A stretch of DNA of 64,000 nt from Polaromonas sp. (GTDB taxonomy: Bacteria; Pseudomonadota; Gammaproteobacteria; Burkholderiales; Burkholderiaceae_C), in assembly GCA_030655515.1 (NCBI GenBank), contig JAURVI010000025.1, positions 1 to 64,000 on the forward strand, read 5' to 3'. The notes under the pieces are model-generated. The model was not told the origin of the DNA and made no database searches. It saw nothing but the letters and a program-made list of their open reading frames with translations. Of this stretch, positions 33,135 to 43,031 are shown in pieces (position 1 is the stretch's first letter; the number at the start of each line of letters is the position of its first letter). Position numbers and translations under genes: made by a program.

Positions 33135-33217
33135 CGGAACCGGCTTAGCCGGGCCGCAGGCGCAGCGGCCCCCTCGGGGGGCAGCGAGCTACACGTAGTG
33201 AGCGAGCGTGGGGGCAA
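33135..33217. repeat. Intergenic palindromic repeat, family 1, copy B
   Basis: A divergent copy of the family: GGCCCCCTCGGGGGGCAGCG in the middle, and GCGAGCGTGGGGGC at the right end beside frr. It occupies the frr-uppS gap (33,069-33,218), in which I see nothing else. Confidence 0.8.
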
Positions 33218-33218
33218 T

Positions 33219-33779
33219 CTACACCGCCATGATGTCTTGCTCTTTGCCAGCCACCAGCTTGTCGACTTCCGCAATGAAACGGTCTGTGAACTTCTGCACC
33301 TCGTCATGGGCGCGGCGCTCGTCATCTTCCGACGCCAGCTTGTCCTTGACCAGCTTTTTCACGCCATCGTTGGCATCGCGCCGCAAATTGCGAATCGCCA
33401 CCTTGGCGTGCTCGCCTTCGGCCCGAACCACCTTGGTCAGTTCCTTGCGGCGCTCCTCGGTCATGGCCGGCATGGGCACACGAATCAGATCGCCCTGGGA
33501 CGCCGGGTTGAGTCCGAGATCCGAGTCACGAATGGCTTTTTCAATCTTGGCGCCCATGCCTTTTTCCCAGGGGGCAACGCTGATCGTGCGCGCGTCCAGC
33601 AGCGACACGTTGGCCACTTGGCTGATCGGCACCATGGCGCCGTAGTAATCCACCTGCACCGTGTCCAGCAGGCCGGGGTTGGCGCGTCCGGTGCGAATTT
33701 TGGTCAGTGCATGCTTGAAGGACTCCACCGAATGCAGCATTTTCTGCTCGGCATTGTTCTTGACGTCGATAATGCTCAT
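33219..33779 (-). CDS. frr: Ribosome recycling factor
   Basis: 186 aa, exact family length. With EF-G it splits post-termination ribosomes. Typical segments are [52 protein letters not shown] and the C-terminal helix [16 protein letters not shown]. Follows pyrH in the standard rpsB-tsf-pyrH-frr order. Confidence 0.97.
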   Translation of the reverse strand: MSIIDVKNNAEQKMLHSVESFKHALTKIRTGRANPGLLDTVQVDYYGAMVPISQVANVSLLDARTISVAPWEKGMGAKIEKAIRDSDLGLNPASQGDLIRVPMPAMTEERRKELTKVVRAEGEHAKVAIRNLRRDANDGVKKLVKDKLASEDDERRAHDEVQKFTDRFIAEVDKLVAGKEQDIMAV

Positions 33780-33835
33780 GATTCAATCTCCGGATTTTCA
33801 TTGTCGCAAAAAGTCTGATGTGAATCGAATCAGGC

Positions 33836-34546
33836 TCAGACGTGGACCAGCGTTCCTTCGTCTTCGCCCTGCACCACGCGTTTGAGCGCGCCGTGCTTGA
33901 AAATGCTGAAAATCTTGATCGGCAGCTTCTGGTCGCGGCACAGCGCGAACGCTGTCGCATCCATCACTTCCAGGTTTTTGCCCATGGCCTCATCAAACGT
34001 GATGTTGGCGTAGCGGATGGCCGATGGGTCTTTCTTCGGGTCCGCGCTGTAGACACCATCGACCTTGGTGGCCTTGAGCACAATCTCGGCCCCGATTTCG
34101 GCGCCGCGCAAGGCGGCGGCCGTGTCGGTCGTGAAGAAGGGGTTGCCGGTGCCCGCCGCAAAAATGACGACCTTGCCCTCTTCGAGGTACTGCAGGGCCT
34201 TGGGACGCACATAGGGCTCGACAATCCGCTCGATGCCGATGGCCGACATGACGCGCGGCGTGAGGCCGGCTTTGTCCATGGTGTCGCCCAGCGCCAGCGC
34301 GTTCATCACGGTGGCCAGCATGCCCATGTAATCGGCCGTCGCGCGGTCCATGCCAACCGAGCCGCCCGCCACACCCCGGAAAATATTGCCGCCGCCAATC
34401 ACGACGGCTACCTGCACACCCATGCGGGTGATGTCGGCAATTTCTTCCACCATGCGCACAATGGTTGCGCGGTTGATGCCGAAGGCGTCGTCTCCCATCA
34501 AGGCTTCACCCGAAAGTTTCAACAAGATTCGCTTGTAGGCTGGCAT
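33836..34546 (-). CDS. pyrH: Uridylate kinase
   Basis: 236 aa from ATG 34546, with AGGAG eight bases before it. Phosphorylates UMP; a hexameric amino-acid-kinase-fold enzyme unlike eukaryotic UMP kinases. [14 protein letters not shown] (phosphate loop), [32 protein letters not shown] and [17 protein letters not shown] are diagnostic. A longer frame upstream lacks homology. Confidence 0.97.
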   Translation of the reverse strand: MPAYKRILLKLSGEALMGDDAFGINRATIVRMVEEIADITRMGVQVAVVIGGGNIFRGVAGGSVGMDRATADYMGMLATVMNALALGDTMDKAGLTPRVMSAIGIERIVEPYVRPKALQYLEEGKVVIFAAGTGNPFFTTDTAAALRGAEIGAEIVLKATKVDGVYSADPKKDPSAIRYANITFDEAMGKNLEVMDATAFALCRDQKLPIKIFSIFKHGALKRVVQGEDEGTLVHV

Positions 34547-34609
34547 GGGGGAAGCTCCTGTCGTTTTTATGGGCGTAAGTTTAGCGGCCTTCCGGGTCAG
34601 CGGGTGCAA

Positions 34610-35524
34610 TCAGACTGCTTTGGCGGCAGCCACCTGGGCGGCCACTTCAGCCGCAAAATCGTCAACCTTTTTCTCAATGCCCTCACCAACGACATACAGC
34701 GTGAAAGACTTCACCGTCGTGCCTTTCTCTTTGAGCATCTGCTCGACGGTCTGCTTGTCGTTCTTGACGAAGGGCTGGTTGAACAGGGAAACCTCCTTGA
34801 GGTACTTCTGCACACTGCCGTCAATGCGTTTGGCGACAATTTCAGCCGACTGAACCGGCTTGCCCTCGGCTTGCGCCTTGCTCGCGTCTTCAGCGGCTTT
34901 GGCGGCCGCGACGGAACGCTCTTTGGCGACCAGTTCGGCAGGCACTTGGTCGCTGGACAGCGCGACCGGTTTCATGGCGGCTACGTGCATGGCGACGTCC
35001 TTGGCCGGCGTTTCTTCGCCTTCGTACGCGACCACCACGCCGATGCGGGTGCCGTGCAGGTAAGAGGCCAGCTTGCCGTCCTCGAAACGCTTGAAGCGGC
35101 GCACGCTCATGTTTTCGCCGATCTTGCCGATCAGGCCTTTGCGCACGTCTTCGATCGTGGGGCCGAAGCCGTCGAGCGAAAAAGGCATGGCGCCGATGGC
35201 GGCCACGTCAAGCGGGTTGTTCTTGACGATGCCAACGGCTACGGCTTTGGTGAAGGCCAGGAAGCTGTCGTTTTTGGTCACGAAATCGGTTTCGCAATTG
35301 ACTTCGACGAGTGCGCCAACACCGCCTTCGCTGTAATAGGCGATCACGCCTTCGGCGGTGATGCGGGAAGCGGCCTTGCCGGCCTTGTTGCCCAGCTTGA
35401 CACGCAGGATCTCTTCGGCTTTTTCAAAGCTGCCGCCTGCCTCGGTCAGTGCTTTTTTGCACTCCATCATGGGGGCGTCGGTTTTTGCGCGCAACTCCGC
35501 GACCATGCTTGCTGTAATTACCAT
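34610..35524 (-). CDS. tsf: Elongation factor Ts
   Basis: 304 aa. Nucleotide exchange factor for EF-Tu. The N-terminal UBA-like domain has [19 protein letters not shown], followed by the core [16 protein letters not shown] that contacts EF-Tu. The C-terminal dimerisation module ends in [20 protein letters not shown]. Downstream of rpsB with a terminator-like hairpin in between, so part of its expression may be set by readthrough. Confidence 0.97.
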   Translation of the reverse strand: MVITASMVAELRAKTDAPMMECKKALTEAGGSFEKAEEILRVKLGNKAGKAASRITAEGVIAYYSEGGVGALVEVNCETDFVTKNDSFLAFTKAVAVGIVKNNPLDVAAIGAMPFSLDGFGPTIEDVRKGLIGKIGENMSVRRFKRFEDGKLASYLHGTRIGVVVAYEGEETPAKDVAMHVAAMKPVALSSDQVPAELVAKERSVAAAKAAEDASKAQAEGKPVQSAEIVAKRIDGSVQKYLKEVSLFNQPFVKNDKQTVEQMLKEKGTTVKSFTLYVVGEGIEKKVDDFAAEVAAQVAAAKAV

Positions 35525-35587
35525 GTTCAGTTCTCCGTGTGTCGTGTCGACTTCAGTTAAATACGTTGTGCCATTGCGTGGAGCTGC

Positions 35588-35616
35588 AAAAAAGGGGCTA
35601 CGCGAGCCCCCTTTTT
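35588..35616 (-). terminator. Hairpin with T-run between rpsB and tsf
   Basis: On the minus strand a stem GGGGGCTCGCGTAGCCCC is followed by TTTTTT, and the complementary strand also ends in TTTTT, so it could work both ways. It lies 25 bases past the rpsB stop. It probably attenuates transcription into tsf. Confidence 0.85.
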
Positions 35617-35641
35617 CGCGTCAGACGCAGGGGCGCGGCAA

Positions 35642-36394
35642 TCAGGTGGCTGCGTTTTCCACTTCGACGAATTCATCGGTGCTCTCGGCCGAGACCATCT
35701 TGACGACCTCATTGGCCGCATTGGCGCGGCCTTCGATGATCGCGTCCGCGATGCCGCGGGCGTACAGCGCCACGGCCTTGGACGAGTCGTCGTTGCCGGG
35801 AATCACATAGTCAATGCCGATGGGCGAGTGGTTGGAATCGACCACGCCGATCAGCGGAATGCCCAGTTTTTTGGCTTCCAGCACGGCAATCTTGTGGAAG
35901 CCCACGTCGATCACGAAAATCGCGTCGGGCAAGGCGTTCATGTCCTGAATGCCGCCGATGTCTTTTTCAAGCTTCTCCATTTCACGCTTGAACGTGAGCT
36001 GCTCTTTTTTGCTCAGGGTATCGAGGCCCACTTCCTGCAATGCCTTCATTTCCTTGAGGCGCTTGATGGATGTTTTGACCGTCTTGAAGTTGGTCAGCAT
36101 GCCGCCCAGCCAGCGCTGATCGACAAAAGGCACACCGGCGCGGCGCGCTTCGGTGGCGACGATTTCGCGGGCCTGACGCTTGGTGCCGACCATCATGATG
36201 GTGCCGCGGTTGGCCGACAATTGTTTGGCGAACTTCATCGCGCCCTCGAACATCGGCAGCGATTTTTCGAGGTTGATGATGTGAATACGGTTGCGGTGGC
36301 CGAAGATGTACGGGGCCATCTTGGGATTCCAGAAGCGGGTTTGGTGACCGAAATGGACGCCGGCTTCCAGCATTTCACGCATGCTTGTTGGCAT
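35642..36394 (-). CDS. rpsB: 30S ribosomal protein S2
   Basis: 250 aa. Typical N-terminus [22 protein letters not shown], with [31 protein letters not shown] and [22 protein letters not shown] following in the family order. A GGAG precedes ATG 36394. It is the first gene of the long minus-strand run; the 209-base gap to the divergent nnr gene should hold its promoter, and I can see only a TATACT-like -10 candidate near 36,532-36,537. Confidence 0.97.
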   Translation of the reverse strand: MPTSMREMLEAGVHFGHQTRFWNPKMAPYIFGHRNRIHIINLEKSLPMFEGAMKFAKQLSANRGTIMMVGTKRQAREIVATEARRAGVPFVDQRWLGGMLTNFKTVKTSIKRLKEMKALQEVGLDTLSKKEQLTFKREMEKLEKDIGGIQDMNALPDAIFVIDVGFHKIAVLEAKKLGIPLIGVVDSNHSPIGIDYVIPGNDDSSKAVALYARGIADAIIEGRANAANEVVKMVSAESTDEFVEVENAAT

Positions 36395-36603
36395 AGATTT
36401 ACTCCAAAGGTTGTGTCTAAAATCAGCGCTTATCGCCCGAAAGCCACTTGAAAAGCTTGATGGGCAACACCTTGAATGGCTGATTTGCTATTTGTTGCAC
36501 GACGGCGAAATTGCCTTTCGTACAACCGGCTAAGTATAACATCCCTATCATGGACGGACTCGGCTTGATCCGGCTCACGTCCTGACCGTTGCACAATCGA
36601 CCC

Positions 36604-38145
36604 ATGCAAATCATCTCCAGCGCCCTCAGCCTGCCGTTTTATGGCGTCGCGGCAACGCGCCGGTTGGAGCAGCAGGCGGCGGCGACGCTGGCGCCGCACA
36701 CCCTGATGCAGCGCGCGGGGCTGGCGACGGCCCAACTGGCCCTGGCCCTGGCGCCGCATGCGCGGCGCATCTGGATCGCCTGCGGGCCGGGCAACAACGG
36801 CGGCGACGGCCTCGAAGCCGCGCTGCATCTGCACCAGTGGGGCAAAGCGGTACTGGTGACCTGGCTGGGTGCGCAGAACGAAGCCAAGGTGCCGGCCGAT
36901 GCGCTGGCCTCGCTGGTTCGCGCGCGCGCCGCCGGTGTGCCATTCGCCACCGCCGCGCCGCGAGACCATGACTTCGCCATCGACGCCCTGCTCGGCATAG
37001 GTGCCGCGCCGCATCCTGCCGCCGCCAATGACAAAAACAAAACCGATTTGCTCGGCCAGTGGCTGGCTGTGCTGCGCGCCAGCGACAAACCGGTTTTGGC
37101 AATAGACATTCCGAGCGGACTGGACGCCGACACCGGCTCCTCTTTCGGTCCTGAATTCATAGCTAATCACACTGATATGCAAAGGGTTGGTGCCAGATTT
37201 ACCTTAAGCCTTCTGACGCTGAAACCGGGTTTATTCACTGCCGGCGGCCGGGACCTGGCCGGGCAGGTATGGTGGGACGACCTGGGTATCACGGCGCCAC
37301 CGGACCTCACGCCCGACGCCTGGTTGCTGGGGCAAGACCGGGTCATGCGGCCTGGCCGCGGCCAGGCCGCCCACGCCAGCCACAAAGGCAACTTTGGGGA
37401 TGTCGCCATCCTCGGCGGCGAGTCAGGCGTCGCCACGCACATGACCGGCGCCGCCCTGCTGGCCGGCCGCGCCGCCTTGCATGCCGGCGCTGGCCGGGTG
37501 TTTGTGGCCCTGCTCGGCACTGCAGCCATGACGGTGGACCCGCAGCAGCCGGAATTGATGTTTCGCAGCCCTGAGGCGCTGGCGCTGAAAAACCAGGTGC
37601 TGGTCTGCGGCTGCGGCGGTGGCGACTCGGTGGCCGGCGTTCTTCCCAGGGTTCTATCGGATGCCGCCAGGGCTGTGCTGGACGCGGATGCGCTCAACGC
37701 AATTGCGAGAGACACACAGTTGCAAACCCAGCTCAGGGCACGCCAGGGCCGGGGCTACCGCACGGTCTTGAGCCCGCATCCGCTGGAGGCCGCGCGCCTG
37801 CTCGGCGGCAGCGCGGCCAGCGTGCAGGCGAACCGACTGAAGGCAGCCGAGCAATTGGCCGGGCAGTTTCAGTGCGTGGTGGTGCTCAAAGGCTCGGGTA
37901 CGGTGATCGCCGCCCCCGGCCAGCTTTCGGTCATCAACAGCAGCGGCAACGCGCGCCTGGCCACGGCGGGCACCGGCGACGTGCTGGCGGGGATGCTGGG
38001 GGCATTTTTGGCGAATGGATCATCGGCCTTTGGCGCGGCCTGCGACGCCGTGTTCCAGCACGGCCGACTGGCCGACGACTGGGCACTGCACCGTCCGGAG
38101 CAGCCGCTGACCGCTTCTGCGCTAGCCCCAATGCTGTTCATTTAA
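36604..38145 (+). CDS. nnr: Bifunctional NAD(P)HX epimerase/dehydratase
   Basis: 513 aa. Repairs hydrated NADH/NADPH. The N-terminal epimerase (YjeF_N) domain has IACGPGNNGGDGLEAALHL and IDIPSGLDADTG. The C-terminal ADP-dependent dehydratase, a ribokinase-like fold from about 235, has HKGNFGDVAILGGESG, LSPHPLEAARLLG and NARLATAGTGDVLAGMLGAF. I start at ATG 36604 (QIISSALSLP); another ATG five codons upstream is in frame, and neither has a clear ribosome site. An AT-rich stretch near 37,150-37,205 adds about a dozen residues (EFIANHTDMQRVGARF) not expected from the family. Confidence 0.94.
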   Translation: MQIISSALSLPFYGVAATRRLEQQAAATLAPHTLMQRAGLATAQLALALAPHARRIWIACGPGNNGGDGLEAALHLHQWGKAVLVTWLGAQNEAKVPADALASLVRARAAGVPFATAAPRDHDFAIDALLGIGAAPHPAAANDKNKTDLLGQWLAVLRASDKPVLAIDIPSGLDADTGSSFGPEFIANHTDMQRVGARFTLSLLTLKPGLFTAGGRDLAGQVWWDDLGITAPPDLTPDAWLLGQDRVMRPGRGQAAHASHKGNFGDVAILGGESGVATHMTGAALLAGRAALHAGAGRVFVALLGTAAMTVDPQQPELMFRSPEALALKNQVLVCGCGGGDSVAGVLPRVLSDAARAVLDADALNAIARDTQLQTQLRARQGRGYRTVLSPHPLEAARLLGGSAASVQANRLKAAEQLAGQFQCVVVLKGSGTVIAAPGQLSVINSSGNARLATAGTGDVLAGMLGAFLANGSSAFGAACDAVFQHGRLADDWALHRPEQPLTASALAPMLFI

Positions 38146-38157
38146 GCGCTACAACCC

Positions 38158-38226
38158 CGTTCGCCCTGAGCCTGTCGAAGGGTCGTCACAGTGCAAGCAG
38201 GCTTCGACAAGCTCAGCCCGAACGGT
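38158..38226. repeat. Intergenic palindromic repeat, family 2, copy 1
   Basis: An imperfect palindrome: left arm GTTCGCCCTGAGCCTGTCGA, right arm reading TTCGACAAGCTCAGCCCGAA. It sits between the convergent ends of nnr and yggT. The same GAGCCTGTCGAA core recurs between iscU and iscS. Confidence 0.9.
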
Positions 38227-38265
38227 CAAGCGAACAGTATTGGCGCTAGCCCGCTCAGCCCACCC

Positions 38266-38814
38266 TTAACCGAGGACCATCAAGCCGATCTGAAGCAGCA
38301 GTAGCAGCACCAGCGCCGACAAATCCAGCCCGCCAAGCACGGGAACAATGCGGCGCAGCGGTGCCAGCAGCGGCTCGGCCAGCCGGCCCAGCCGCCCATA
38401 CACCGGTGAGCCAGGCTGCAGCCACGAGACAATGGCATAGGCCAACACCACGAAAAAGGCCACTTGCAGCGTGACACGCGCCAGCATCTTGACGGCAAAC
38501 AGCAGCAGACCCGGCAGCACAGCCGGGAACGAGTCAAACAGGACGCCGAACAAAGCGGCCCACGACAAGGCATAGACCAGCGCCAGCAGGACCGCCGCCA
38601 GCACACTGGCCCAGTCCAGGCGTGCCTGCGCAAGGGTCTTCGGCAGAATGCGCCGCAAGGGCTTGACCAGCCAGTTCGTCACAGCCATCACAAAGTAGCC
38701 CGGTTGCGCGCTCATGTTGATGCGCAAGAGGTTCATGTAGGCACGCAGCAGCACCGCCCCGATCAGCACGAAAAAAAAGGTTTCCAGCAGGAAGGTCAGG
38801 ATTCGGATCAGCAT
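38266..38814 (-). CDS. YggT-family inner membrane protein
   Basis: 182 aa. Two YggT modules, each with two hydrophobic helices; the pattern VNWxxxPLRRILP appears as NWLVKPLRRILPKT near 47 and EPLLAPLRRIVPVLGG near 147. Such proteins are integral membrane proteins linked to osmotic tolerance and cell division clusters, but no molecular function is firmly established. It converges on nnr across a palindromic repeat and lies downstream of rnr. Confidence 0.9.
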   Translation of the reverse strand: MLIRILTFLLETFFFVLIGAVLLRAYMNLLRINMSAQPGYFVMAVTNWLVKPLRRILPKTLAQARLDWASVLAAVLLALVYALSWAALFGVLFDSFPAVLPGLLLFAVKMLARVTLQVAFFVVLAYAIVSWLQPGSPVYGRLGRLAEPLLAPLRRIVPVLGGLDLSALVLLLLLQIGLMVLG

Positions 38815-38854
38815 GGTTTGTCAGTCCTGAGCGTGACAGGCCGTTGACATCCGG

Positions 38855-41053
38855 TCAACGTCTGGGTTTTTTACTTTGTTGGCGCCCGGCTCCGGACGCC
38901 GCCTTTTTAACCGCCGCCTTGAGCGCCTGAATCGGCGACTTGGGCGCCCTGCTGTCGGAGCGCTGCGCGACCCGCTTGCCGCCGCGTTTTTCGCCGGCCT
39001 GGCGCGGCAAAGCCCGCCCCTGCTCGGGCAGGTCGGCCACGCGTCCGCCGGTTTTGTCCTTCATGGCCCGGTTGAGCAGTTCTTCGCCCTCGCGCACCAG
39101 TCGGAAATCAATCTTGCGGCCATCCAGGTCAACCCGGCTGACCTGAACGCGCACGCGGGTGCCAATGGCGTAGCGGGTGCCGGTCCGTTCGCCGCGCAGC
39201 TCCTGGCGTGCCTCGTCAAAGCGGAAATACTCGCCGCCCAGTTCGGTGATGTGGACCAAACCTTCGACATACATGGCGTCCAGCGTGACGAAAATGCCAA
39301 AGCCGGTGGCCGCCGTGACCACGCCGCCAAACTCTTCGCCCAGGTGCTCGCGCATGTATTTGCACTTGAGCCAGGCTTCCACATCGCGGCTGGCTTCATC
39401 GGCGCGGCGCTCATTGGCGCTGCAATGCAGCCCGGCCGCCAGCCAGGCCAACTGGTCCACGCTGGCTTTTTTCGGCTTTTGCGTCGGCTCTTTCACCCTG
39501 GATGCCAGCCGTTTGGACAGTTTGGCCACCGCTTCGCCCGGAATGGGCAAGGTTGGCAACTGGTAGGTGGTCTTGTTCAGGATCGCCTTGATGACGCGGT
39601 GTACCAGCAAGTCCGGGTAACGCCGGATCGGGCTGGTGAAGTGGGTGTAGGCCTCATAGGCCAGGCCAAAGTGGCCATCGTTCATCGGCGTGTAAATCGC
39701 CTGCTGCATGGAGCGCAGCAGCATCGAATGAATTTGCAACGCATCCGGCCGGTCTATGGTGGCGGCGGCGATCTTCTGGAACTCGCCCGGCGTCGGCTCG
39801 TCGCTGATGCTCAGCCCCAAGCCGATCGCCTTCAGGTAGTTGCGCAGCAGGTCTTTTTTCTCGGCCGTCGGGCCTTCATGCACACGGAACAAACCGACGT
39901 GTTTGCTGTGCGAAATATAGTCCGCCGAACACACATTGGCCGCCAGCATGGCCTCTTCAATCAGGCGGTGCGCCACGTTGCGGGTGCGCGGCACGATTTT
40001 TTCAATGCGTCCGGCTTCGTCGCAGACGATCTGGGTTTCGGTGGTTTCAAAATCCACCGCGCCGCGCACGCTGCGCTCCTTGAGCAGCGCCTGGTAAACA
40101 TCGTGCAGGTTCAGCAGATGGGGCACCAGCGCCTTGCGCTGGGCCGCTTCCGGGCCGCGCGTGTTGGCCAGGATGGCCGCGACTTCGGTGTAGGTGAAAC
40201 GCGCGTGGCTGAACATCACGGCCGGGTAAAACTGGTAGGCGTGAACCTCGCCCTTGGCATTGATCAGCATGTCGCAGACCATGCACAGGCGCTCAACATT
40301 CGGGTTCAGCGAGCACAGGCCGTTGGAGAGCTTTTCGGGCAGCATGGGAATCACGCGGCGCGGGAAATACACGCTGGTGGCCCGGTCGTAGGCGTCAACG
40401 TCAATCGCGCTGCCGGTCTCCACGTAATGGCTGACGTCGGCGATCGCCACCAGCAGGCGCCAGCCCTTGCCCCTGCCGACTTTGGCCGGCTCGCAATAAA
40501 CCGCGTCGTCAAAATCCCGGGCATCCTCGCCGTCGATGGTGACCAGCGCAACGTCGCTCAGGTCCACCCGGTGTTTTTTATCAAGGGGACGCACCGCGTC
40601 CGGCAAGGCGCGGGCCAGCGCCAGCGCCGCGTCGCTGAACTCATGCGGCACGCCGTATTTGCGCACCGCGATTTCAATCTCCATGCCCGGATCGTCGATC
40701 TCGCCCAGCACCTCCTTGACGCGCCCCACCGGCTGGCCGAACAGTGCCGGCGGCTCGGTCAATTCGACCACCACGATCTGCCCGATTTTGGCCGTGCCGG
40801 TGGCCCCCTTGGGAATCAGCACGTCCTGGCCGTAACGCTTGTCTTCCGGCGCCACCAGCCAGACACCGCTTTCCTGCAGCAAGCGGCCGATGATGGGGTT
40901 GGATGATCGCTCGATGATTTCCGTGACCCGGCCTTCCGGCCGGTTTTTGCGGTCATGCCGCACGATGCGCGCCTTGACCCGGTCTTTGTGCAGCACCGCG
41001 CGCATCTCGTTGGGCGGCAGGTAGATGTCGGCTTCGCCGTCGTCGCGCAGCAC
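38855..41053 (-). CDS. rnr: Ribonuclease R
   Basis: At least 732 aa. Processive 3'-5' exoribonuclease that degrades structured RNA. Cold-shock domains lie at the N-terminus, the RNB domain carries the metal site in IDGEDARDFDDAVY and SPIRRYPDLLVHRV, and an S1 domain near 590-670 (GFGIFVTLDAMYVEGLVHI) precedes a Lys-rich tail. The true N-terminus is not settled: conserved residues EFEGTVSGHRDGHGF are encoded upstream of GTG 41053, and that frame stays open to 41,170 without ATG, GTG or TTG. CTG 41107 or ATC 41146 could be used, or a start codon is damaged. Confidence 0.92.
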   Translation of the reverse strand: MLRDDGEADIYLPPNEMRAVLHKDRVKARIVRHDRKNRPEGRVTEIIERSSNPIIGRLLQESGVWLVAPEDKRYGQDVLIPKGATGTAKIGQIVVVELTEPPALFGQPVGRVKEVLGEIDDPGMEIEIAVRKYGVPHEFSDAALALARALPDAVRPLDKKHRVDLSDVALVTIDGEDARDFDDAVYCEPAKVGRGKGWRLLVAIADVSHYVETGSAIDVDAYDRATSVYFPRRVIPMLPEKLSNGLCSLNPNVERLCMVCDMLINAKGEVHAYQFYPAVMFSHARFTYTEVAAILANTRGPEAAQRKALVPHLLNLHDVYQALLKERSVRGAVDFETTETQIVCDEAGRIEKIVPRTRNVAHRLIEEAMLAANVCSADYISHSKHVGLFRVHEGPTAEKKDLLRNYLKAIGLGLSISDEPTPGEFQKIAAATIDRPDALQIHSMLLRSMQQAIYTPMNDGHFGLAYEAYTHFTSPIRRYPDLLVHRVIKAILNKTTYQLPTLPIPGEAVAKLSKRLASRVKEPTQKPKKASVDQLAWLAAGLHCSANERRADEASRDVEAWLKCKYMREHLGEEFGGVVTAATGFGIFVTLDAMYVEGLVHITELGGEYFRFDEARQELRGERTGTRYAIGTRVRVQVSRVDLDGRKIDFRLVREGEELLNRAMKDKTGGRVADLPEQGRALPRQAGEKRGGKRVAQRSDSRAPKSPIQALKAAVKKAASGAGRQQSKKPRR

Positions 41054-41170
41054 AAAGCCATGACCATCCCGGTGGCCGGAAACGGTTCCTTCAAATTCGG
41101 CGAGCAGTCCGGCACCCTGGCCGGCGCTTGGTGTAGTTGTTTTGATAAGTGATCTCTCTTCTTGAGATGG

Positions 41171-41378
41171 TTAAATTGCAAGTCAATCCCGGTGCCGCTT
41201 TGTTCGCGGCCGGGGCTCCGTCGTGCCCGTTTTCTGGGGCGTCAAAATCGCGCGGCGCCGACACACACCCGACCGATCTTCGGCGGAAAGTCCTGCGCTC
41301 ACATCCTGCATCGCAGTGTCGACTATTTTTGGACTCCGGCACAAAAAATTGAATTTGCAATGTTACACTGCTGGCTGT
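41171..41378. other. Gap between rnr and tRNA-Leu
   Basis: Between the rnr frame and the tRNA I see no gene. The last part (TGTTACACT at about 41,362-41,370) resembles an extended -10 element for the tRNA, without a good -35. Otherwise nothing recognisable. Confidence 0.4.
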
Positions 41379-41463
41379 GCCCGGGTGGCGGAATTGGTAG
41401 ACGCGCACGGTTCAGGTCCGTGTATCGCAAGATGTGGAGATTCGAGTTCTCTCCCGGGCACCA
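41379..41463 (+). tRNA. tRNA-Leu (anticodon CAG)
   Basis: 85 bases with encoded CCA. Acceptor stem GCCCGGG pairs with CCCGGGC. A long variable arm typical of class II tRNAs is present, the D-loop contains GGTAGACGCG, and the T-arm has GTTCTCTC next to GATTCGAG. The anticodon loop GTTCAGGTC gives CAG. Confidence 0.96.
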
Positions 41464-41498
41464 AAGACATCCAGACCAGCGAAAGCTGGCAAAACAAA

Positions 41499-41527
41499 GG
41501 CCGCCGCCGATCCAGCGGCCTTTTTCC
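41499..41527 (+). terminator. Terminator after tRNA-Leu
   Basis: Stem GGCCGC pairs with GCGGCC, followed by TTTTTCC. It is preceded by a small CCAGCGAAAGCTGG hairpin with a GNRA loop. Well placed 35 bases past the tRNA and just before the convergent rimO stop. Confidence 0.85.
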
Positions 41528-41540
41528 TTTTCGCCCGCCT

Positions 41541-42950
41541 TTAAACCGGTATCGCCACCAGGTCATGGCCCTGTGTGCCAACAATCCGGGCCTTGGTAAA
41601 TTCCCCGACCTTCAGCGTCTTGCTGATTTTTTCGGGCGGCAACAATTTCACGACGCCATCAATCTCGGGCGCATCGGCATAGCTTCGGCCCACGCCGCCT
41701 TTTTTTCCCAGGCCGGGGGCTGAATCCACCAACACCTGCATGGTCGCGCCCACACGTTGCTGTAGCTTGGTGCTGGACACGGCTTCGGCCACGGCCATGA
41801 AGCGTGCGCGACGTTCTTCACGCACTTCCATCGGCAGCATGCCGGGTAGTTTGTTGGCCGTGGCACCCTCGACAGCGCTGTAGGCAAAGCAGCCGGCGCG
41901 GTCGATCTGCGCCTCGCGCATGAAGTCCAGCAGGTGCTCAAATTCTTCCTCGGTCTCGCCGGGAAACCCGGCAATAAAAGTGCTGCGAATCACGATTTCT
42001 GGGCACATCTCGCGCCAGCGCGCAATGCGCTCCAGATTTTTCTCGCCGCTGGCCGGGCGTTTCATGCGCTTGAGCACGTCGGGGTGGCTGTGCTGCAAGG
42101 GCACGTCCAGGTAAGGCAGCACCTTGCCCGTGGCCATCAGCGGCAGTATGTCGTCCACATTTGGGTACGGATAGACGTAATGCAAGCGCACCCAGGCGCC
42201 ATAGGGCTCGGCCATCTCGCCCAGGGCCTGTACCAGCTCCAGCATGCGGGTCTTGACCGGCTTGCCGTCCCAGAAACCGGTGCGGTATTTGACGTCCACG
42301 CCATACGCCGAGGTGTCCTGGCTGATCACCAGCAGCTCCTTGACGCCGCCCTCAAACAGCGCACGCGCTTCATTGAGCACATCACCAATCGGGCGCGACA
42401 CCAGATCGCCGCGCATCGACGGAATGATGCAGAACGTGCAGCGGTGGTTGCAGCCTTCGCTGATTTTCAGATACGCATAGTGCCGGGGCGTGAGCTTGAT
42501 GCCGGCAATACCAAAAGCGTTCGGAACCAGGTCCACAAAAGGGTCGTGCGGCTTGGGCAGGTTCAGATGCACCGCGTCCATCACCTCCTGCGTGGCGTGC
42601 GGGCCGGTCACGGCCAACACACGGGGGTGCATCTGCCTGACCAGGTTGCCTCCCCCCTCACCCGCCTTGGCGCCCAGGCAGCCGGTGACGATGACCCGCC
42701 CGTTTTCAGCCAGCGCCTCGCCAATGGTGTCCAGACTTTCCCTCACGGCATCGTCGATGAACCCGCAGGTGTTGACGATCACCAGATCGGCGCCCGCAAA
42801 GGTTTTGGAGGTCTGGTAGCCCTCGGCGTTCAATTGCGTCAGGATCAGCTCTGAATCGGTCAGTGCCTTGGGGCAGCCGAGGCTGACAAAACCGACGCGG
42901 GGAGCCGTATTCGAAGAAGGAAGGGGCGGGGTGGAAAGGGCTTGGCTCAT
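41541..42950 (-). CDS. rimO: Ribosomal protein S12 methylthiotransferase
   Basis: 469 aa. Radical SAM enzyme that adds a methylthio group to the Asp of ribosomal protein S12. The N-terminal MTTase domain has three cluster cysteines (Cys26, Cys62, Cys91). The radical SAM CxxxCxxC is in [18 protein letters not shown] (Cys167, 171, 174), and a C-terminal TRAM domain begins near 400. The [13 protein letters not shown]-terminus separates RimO from MiaB. Minus strand, converging on tRNA-Leu. Confidence 0.96.
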   Translation of the reverse strand: MSQALSTPPLPSSNTAPRVGFVSLGCPKALTDSELILTQLNAEGYQTSKTFAGADLVIVNTCGFIDDAVRESLDTIGEALAENGRVIVTGCLGAKAGEGGGNLVRQMHPRVLAVTGPHATQEVMDAVHLNLPKPHDPFVDLVPNAFGIAGIKLTPRHYAYLKISEGCNHRCTFCIIPSMRGDLVSRPIGDVLNEARALFEGGVKELLVISQDTSAYGVDVKYRTGFWDGKPVKTRMLELVQALGEMAEPYGAWVRLHYVYPYPNVDDILPLMATGKVLPYLDVPLQHSHPDVLKRMKRPASGEKNLERIARWREMCPEIVIRSTFIAGFPGETEEEFEHLLDFMREAQIDRAGCFAYSAVEGATANKLPGMLPMEVREERRARFMAVAEAVSSTKLQQRVGATMQVLVDSAPGLGKKGGVGRSYADAPEIDGVVKLLPPEKISKTLKVGEFTKARIVGTQGHDLVAIPV

Positions 42951-43031
42951 GCCTTCTATTGTCTCAGAGCCGACCTGTCGCGTGCCGGCTTCGCCCGAAA
43001 GAGCACTTTGGCGACGTGCCCTGGCGCTTGA

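Noticed and set aside
38876-40906. A 676-codon plus-strand open frame opposite rnr
   Set aside because: Antisense of a clear ribonuclease R; no ribosome site or domain.
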